Of a stretch of DNA of 5,433 bases, positions 5,383 to 5,433 are shown in pieces (within the stretch, counting starts at the first letter, position 1; each line of letters opens with the position of its first letter). The DNA is from Rhodobiaceae bacterium (GTDB lineage: Bacteria > Pseudomonadota > Alphaproteobacteria > Parvibaculales > Parvibaculaceae). The notes beneath the pieces are model-generated. The model saw only the letters and a list, made by a program, of their open reading frames with translations, was not told the origin of the DNA and did no database searches. Made by a program: the position numbers and the translations under genes. Location of the stretch: the NCBI GenBank assembly GCA_027352645.1, contig DAIEIL010000100.1, forward strand, positions 1 to 5,433, written 5' to 3'.

Positions 5383-5433
5383 TCACGCCAGAAAAATTAC
5401 CGCGCTCTGGCTGTCGCGCAGCATGGCGTTCTC
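5383..5433 (-). CDS. Probable C-terminal end of a convergent gene (partial)
   Basis: On the minus strand an open frame enters from the right edge and ends with TGA at 5385-5383. It encodes 16 visible residues, ENAMLRDSQSAVIFLA. The codons are GC-rich at the third position, as in the neighbouring genes, and the stop lies 9 bases from the convergent SDR stop. This packing is typical of this compact genome. Sixteen residues are too few to assign a family, and the frame could be chance. Confidence 0.4.
   Translation of the reverse strand, partial: ENAMLRDSQSAVIFLA

Overview
This is a GC-rich, densely coded chromosomal window with few intergenic bases, overlapping start and stop codons, and ordinary housekeeping-type genes. 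The protein families suggest an alphaproteobacterium, most likely of the order Hyphomicrobiales (Rhizobiales). The main clue is a glycine-zipper surface lipoprotein of the 17-kDa antigen / RT0821 type divergent from pdxH. This placement is an inference from recalled gene context and protein style, not from a database search. No insertion sequence, prophage, CRISPR array, tRNA, rRNA or other mobile feature was seen.

Layout. Positions 1-75 are non-coding and lie downstream of the first gene. Two genes are read leftwards as a likely operon: a small outer-membrane-type lipoprotein with a glycine zipper (787-1260), followed 6 bases later by an exported Sel1/TPR-repeat protein (76-780). A 162-base divergent control region (1261-1422) separates them from a rightward cluster. 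That cluster is pdxH (pyridoxamine 5'-phosphate oxidase, GTG start, 1423-2058), a FieF-type cation diffusion facilitator (2055-2972, ATGA overlap with pdxH), a two-domain protein joining an aminoglycoside-phosphotransferase-like kinase to a P-loop kinase (2978-4567), and a short-chain dehydrogenase/reductase (4618-5373). A convergent gene on the minus strand probably ends at 5383 and continues past the right edge.

How the genes relate. pdxH, the metal exporter and the two-domain kinase are so tightly packed that co-transcription and translational coupling are likely. The SDR follows after 50 bases and may have its own, possibly leaderless, start. PdxH makes the cofactor pyridoxal phosphate and the CDF protein exports divalent metal. 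The kinase and SDR have no known substrate, so no shared pathway can be claimed. The two leftward genes encode envelope proteins and form a separate unit.

I did not find a convincing undescribed system. The points most worth a second look are the uncharacterised kinase-kinase fusion, the paired Met-Lys-stop mini-ORFs that overlap both divergent start codons, and the possible leaderless start of the SDR gene.
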